In this document: one piece after another, positions 7,422 through 8,629 of the stretch | Layout of the letters: each line of letters opens with the position of its first letter | How positions within the stretch are numbered: position 1 is the stretch's first letter | Assembly: GCA_021203585.1 (NCBI GenBank) | Contig: JAJQAW010000355.1 | Coordinates: 1-8,629 of the forward strand | Length of the DNA stretch: 8,629 nucleotides | Reading direction: 5' to 3' | DNA from: Rikenellaceae bacterium | GTDB lineage: Bacteria; Bacteroidota; Bacteroidia; Bacteroidales; Rikenellaceae | Translations under genes and position numbers: made by a program | The notes under the pieces: model-generated | Database searches by the model: none | The model's input: only the letters and a program-made list of their open reading frames with translations | Told to the model about the DNA's origin: nothing

Positions 7422-8174
7422 CTATTGGTAATCTTTGATGAGCCAGTCGTACCCTTTTTCCTCCAGTTCGAGGGCCAACTCTTTACCGGCGGATTTGATG
7501 ATCCGCCCCTGGTAGAGCACATGCACATAATCCGGCACAATGTAGTCCAGCAACCGCTGGTAATGGGTGATCACAACGGTCGCGTTGTCCGAGTGGCACA
7601 ATTGATTGACCCCCGAGGCCACGATCCGCAGCGCGTCGATATCCAGCCCGCTGTCGGTTTCATCCAGGATGGCCAGCTTAGGATCGAGCATCGCCATTTG
7701 GAAAATCTCGTTTTTCTTCTTTTCTCCACCCGAAAATCCCTCGTTTACAGCACGGTTGGTCATTTTGGCCTCCAGTTCCACGACCGCCGCTTTTTCCTTG
7801 CTCCGTTGAAGGAATTCGACAGCCGTAAGCGGTGCCAGCCCCTGGTATTTGCGTTGTTCGTTCAGGGCTTGCCGCATGAAATTCATCATGCTGACTCCCG
7901 GAATTTCCACCGGATACTGGAAACCGATAAACAAGCCTTCCCGGGCACGGTCTTCGATGCTCATAGCCAGTAGGTCTTTTCCTCGGTAGAGGACTTCTCC
8001 TTCGGTGACCTCGAATTTTTCGTTTCCGGCCAGAACGGAGGCAAAGGTGCTTTTACCGGAGCCGTTCGGCCCCATAATTGCGTGTACTTCTCCGGCATGG
8101 ACCTGTAAATCGATACCTTTCAATATCTCTTTCTCCCCGACTTTGACGTGAAGATTTTTTACGCTCAACAACAT
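7422..8174 (-). CDS. sufC: Fe-S assembly ATPase SufC
   Basis: SufC is the cytoplasmic ABC-type ATPase of the SufBC2D complex; its ATP-driven dimerisation reshapes the SufB-SufD interface during cluster assembly. All nucleotide-binding motifs are present in 250 residues: Walker A GPNGSGKST (35-43, Lys41), Q-loop with Gln86 in GFQYPVEIPG, the signature FSGGEKKKNE (147-156), Walker B plus catalytic Glu172 in LAILDETDSGLD (167-178), and the H-loop His204 in ITHYQRLL. The altered signature (SGGEKKKNE, not LSGGQ) separates SufC from transporter ATPases, and there is no membrane partner nearby. The ATG at 8172-8174 lies 15 nt after the sufB stop with only an A-rich stretch in front; the stop is TAG. 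Confidence 0.98.
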   Translation of the reverse strand: MLLSVKNLHVKVGEKEILKGIDLQVHAGEVHAIMGPNGSGKSTFASVLAGNEKFEVTEGEVLYRGKDLLAMSIEDRAREGLFIGFQYPVEIPGVSMMNFMRQALNEQRKYQGLAPLTAVEFLQRSKEKAAVVELEAKMTNRAVNEGFSGGEKKKNEIFQMAMLDPKLAILDETDSGLDIDALRIVASGVNQLCHSDNATVVITHYQRLLDYIVPDYVHVLYQGRIIKSAGKELALELEEKGYDWLIKDYQ

Positions 8175-8189
8175 ATCTGTTTTTCTTAT

Positions 8190-8629
8190 TTATCCGACAC
8201 TACCCTCCAGACTGAGGGATAATAATTTCTGCGCTTCCATGGCAAATTCCATCGGCAGTTTGTTCAGCACCTCTTTGGCATAACCGTTGACGATCAACCC
8301 TACCGCGTCTTCGGTCGAAATACCCCGTTGGTTGCAGTAAAAGAGTTGATCTTCACCGATCTTGGAAGTGGTCGCCTCGTGTTCTACCTGAGCGGTTTTA
8401 TTATGGACGTCGATGTATGGAAAGGTATGGGCGCCGCACCGATCGCCGATCAACAGCGAATCGCACTGCGAGAAATTCCGGGCATTCTCCGCCTTTTTGG
8501 CCACGCGCACCAATCCCCGGTAGCTGTTTTGGCTCCGTCCGGCGGAAATCCCTTTGGAGACGATCCGGCTACGGGTATTCTTGCCGACGTGGATCATTTT
8601 GGTTCCGGTATCCGCTTGTTGGTGGTTGT
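8190..8629 (-). CDS. sufB: Fe-S cluster assembly scaffold SufB, C-terminal part
   Basis: This is the last 145 residues of SufB, the main scaffold of SufBC2D, cut by the right edge of the window; the full protein is usually 470-495 residues. The frame stays open to the edge, beginning [18 protein letters not shown], so the Met encoded at 8595-8597 is internal and not the start. Residues known to matter in E. coli SufB are kept: the Cys of SQCDSLLIG (E. coli Cys405) and the His-Glu of VEHEATTS (His433, Glu434), thought to carry the persulfide and ligate the cluster. The C terminus [26 protein letters not shown] tail is typical. sufC follows after 15 nt. The operon promoter is outside the window. 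Confidence 0.97.
   Translation of the reverse strand, partial: NHQQADTGTKMIHVGKNTRSRIVSKGISAGRSQNSYRGLVRVAKKAENARNFSQCDSLLIGDRCGAHTFPYIDVHNKTAQVEHEATTSKIGEDQLFYCNQRGISTEDAVGLIVNGYAKEVLNKLPMEFAMEAQKLLSLSLEGSVG

Noticed and set aside
7398..7973. 191-codon open frame on the plus strand opposite sufC
   Set aside because: It is antisense to a gene with every SufC motif intact, shows no recognisable family, and arises from the codon use of the real gene.
8190..8597. Reading the right-most gene as a complete 135-residue protein
   Set aside because: The frame continues to the window edge with sequence matching the SufB core, so the Met is internal and the gene is simply cut by the window.

Overview
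The window is an ordinary, densely packed stretch of a Bacteroidota chromosome, probably of the order Bacteroidales. Four things suggest this: an S46 dipeptidyl-peptidase, start codons without a Shine-Dalgarno sequence, two exact matches to the Bacteroidota -7 promoter element TAnnTTTG, and protein sequences typical of the phylum. The genus cannot be fixed from the sequence. All seven complete genes and one partial gene lie on the minus strand, so transcription runs from high to low coordinates.

Right part (8629 down to 4285): the 3' end of sufB, then sufC, sufD, sufS and maf, with gaps of 15 and 6 nt, a 1-nt overlap and a 6-nt gap. This is one operon. SufB, SufC and SufD form the scaffold and ATPase complex that builds iron-sulfur clusters, and SufS supplies sulfur from cysteine. 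The last gene, maf, encodes a nucleotide pyrophosphatase (house-cleaning) unrelated to sulfur chemistry. No sulfur-transfer partner (SufE or SufU) is present, and the sufB start and operon promoter lie beyond the right edge.

Middle (4284 to 2054): a 59-nt gap with its own -7 promoter element and a small inverted repeat, then a secreted S46 dipeptidyl-peptidase, closed by a strong intrinsic terminator. The residue that sets P1 preference in this family is Arg, which points to an Asp/Glu-specific, DPP11-like enzyme.

The 432 nt from 2053 to 1622 are AT-rich and hold no gene I can support. A second TAnnTTTG promoter follows, driving a two-gene unit: a LemA-family membrane protein and, 2 nt later, an M48 (HtpX-like) membrane zinc protease. 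A terminator at the left edge ends this unit.

Nothing here looks like a mobile element, CRISPR array, RNA gene or new defence system. The most useful second looks are the predicted peptidase specificity, the attachment of maf to the suf operon, and the gene-free AT-rich interval.
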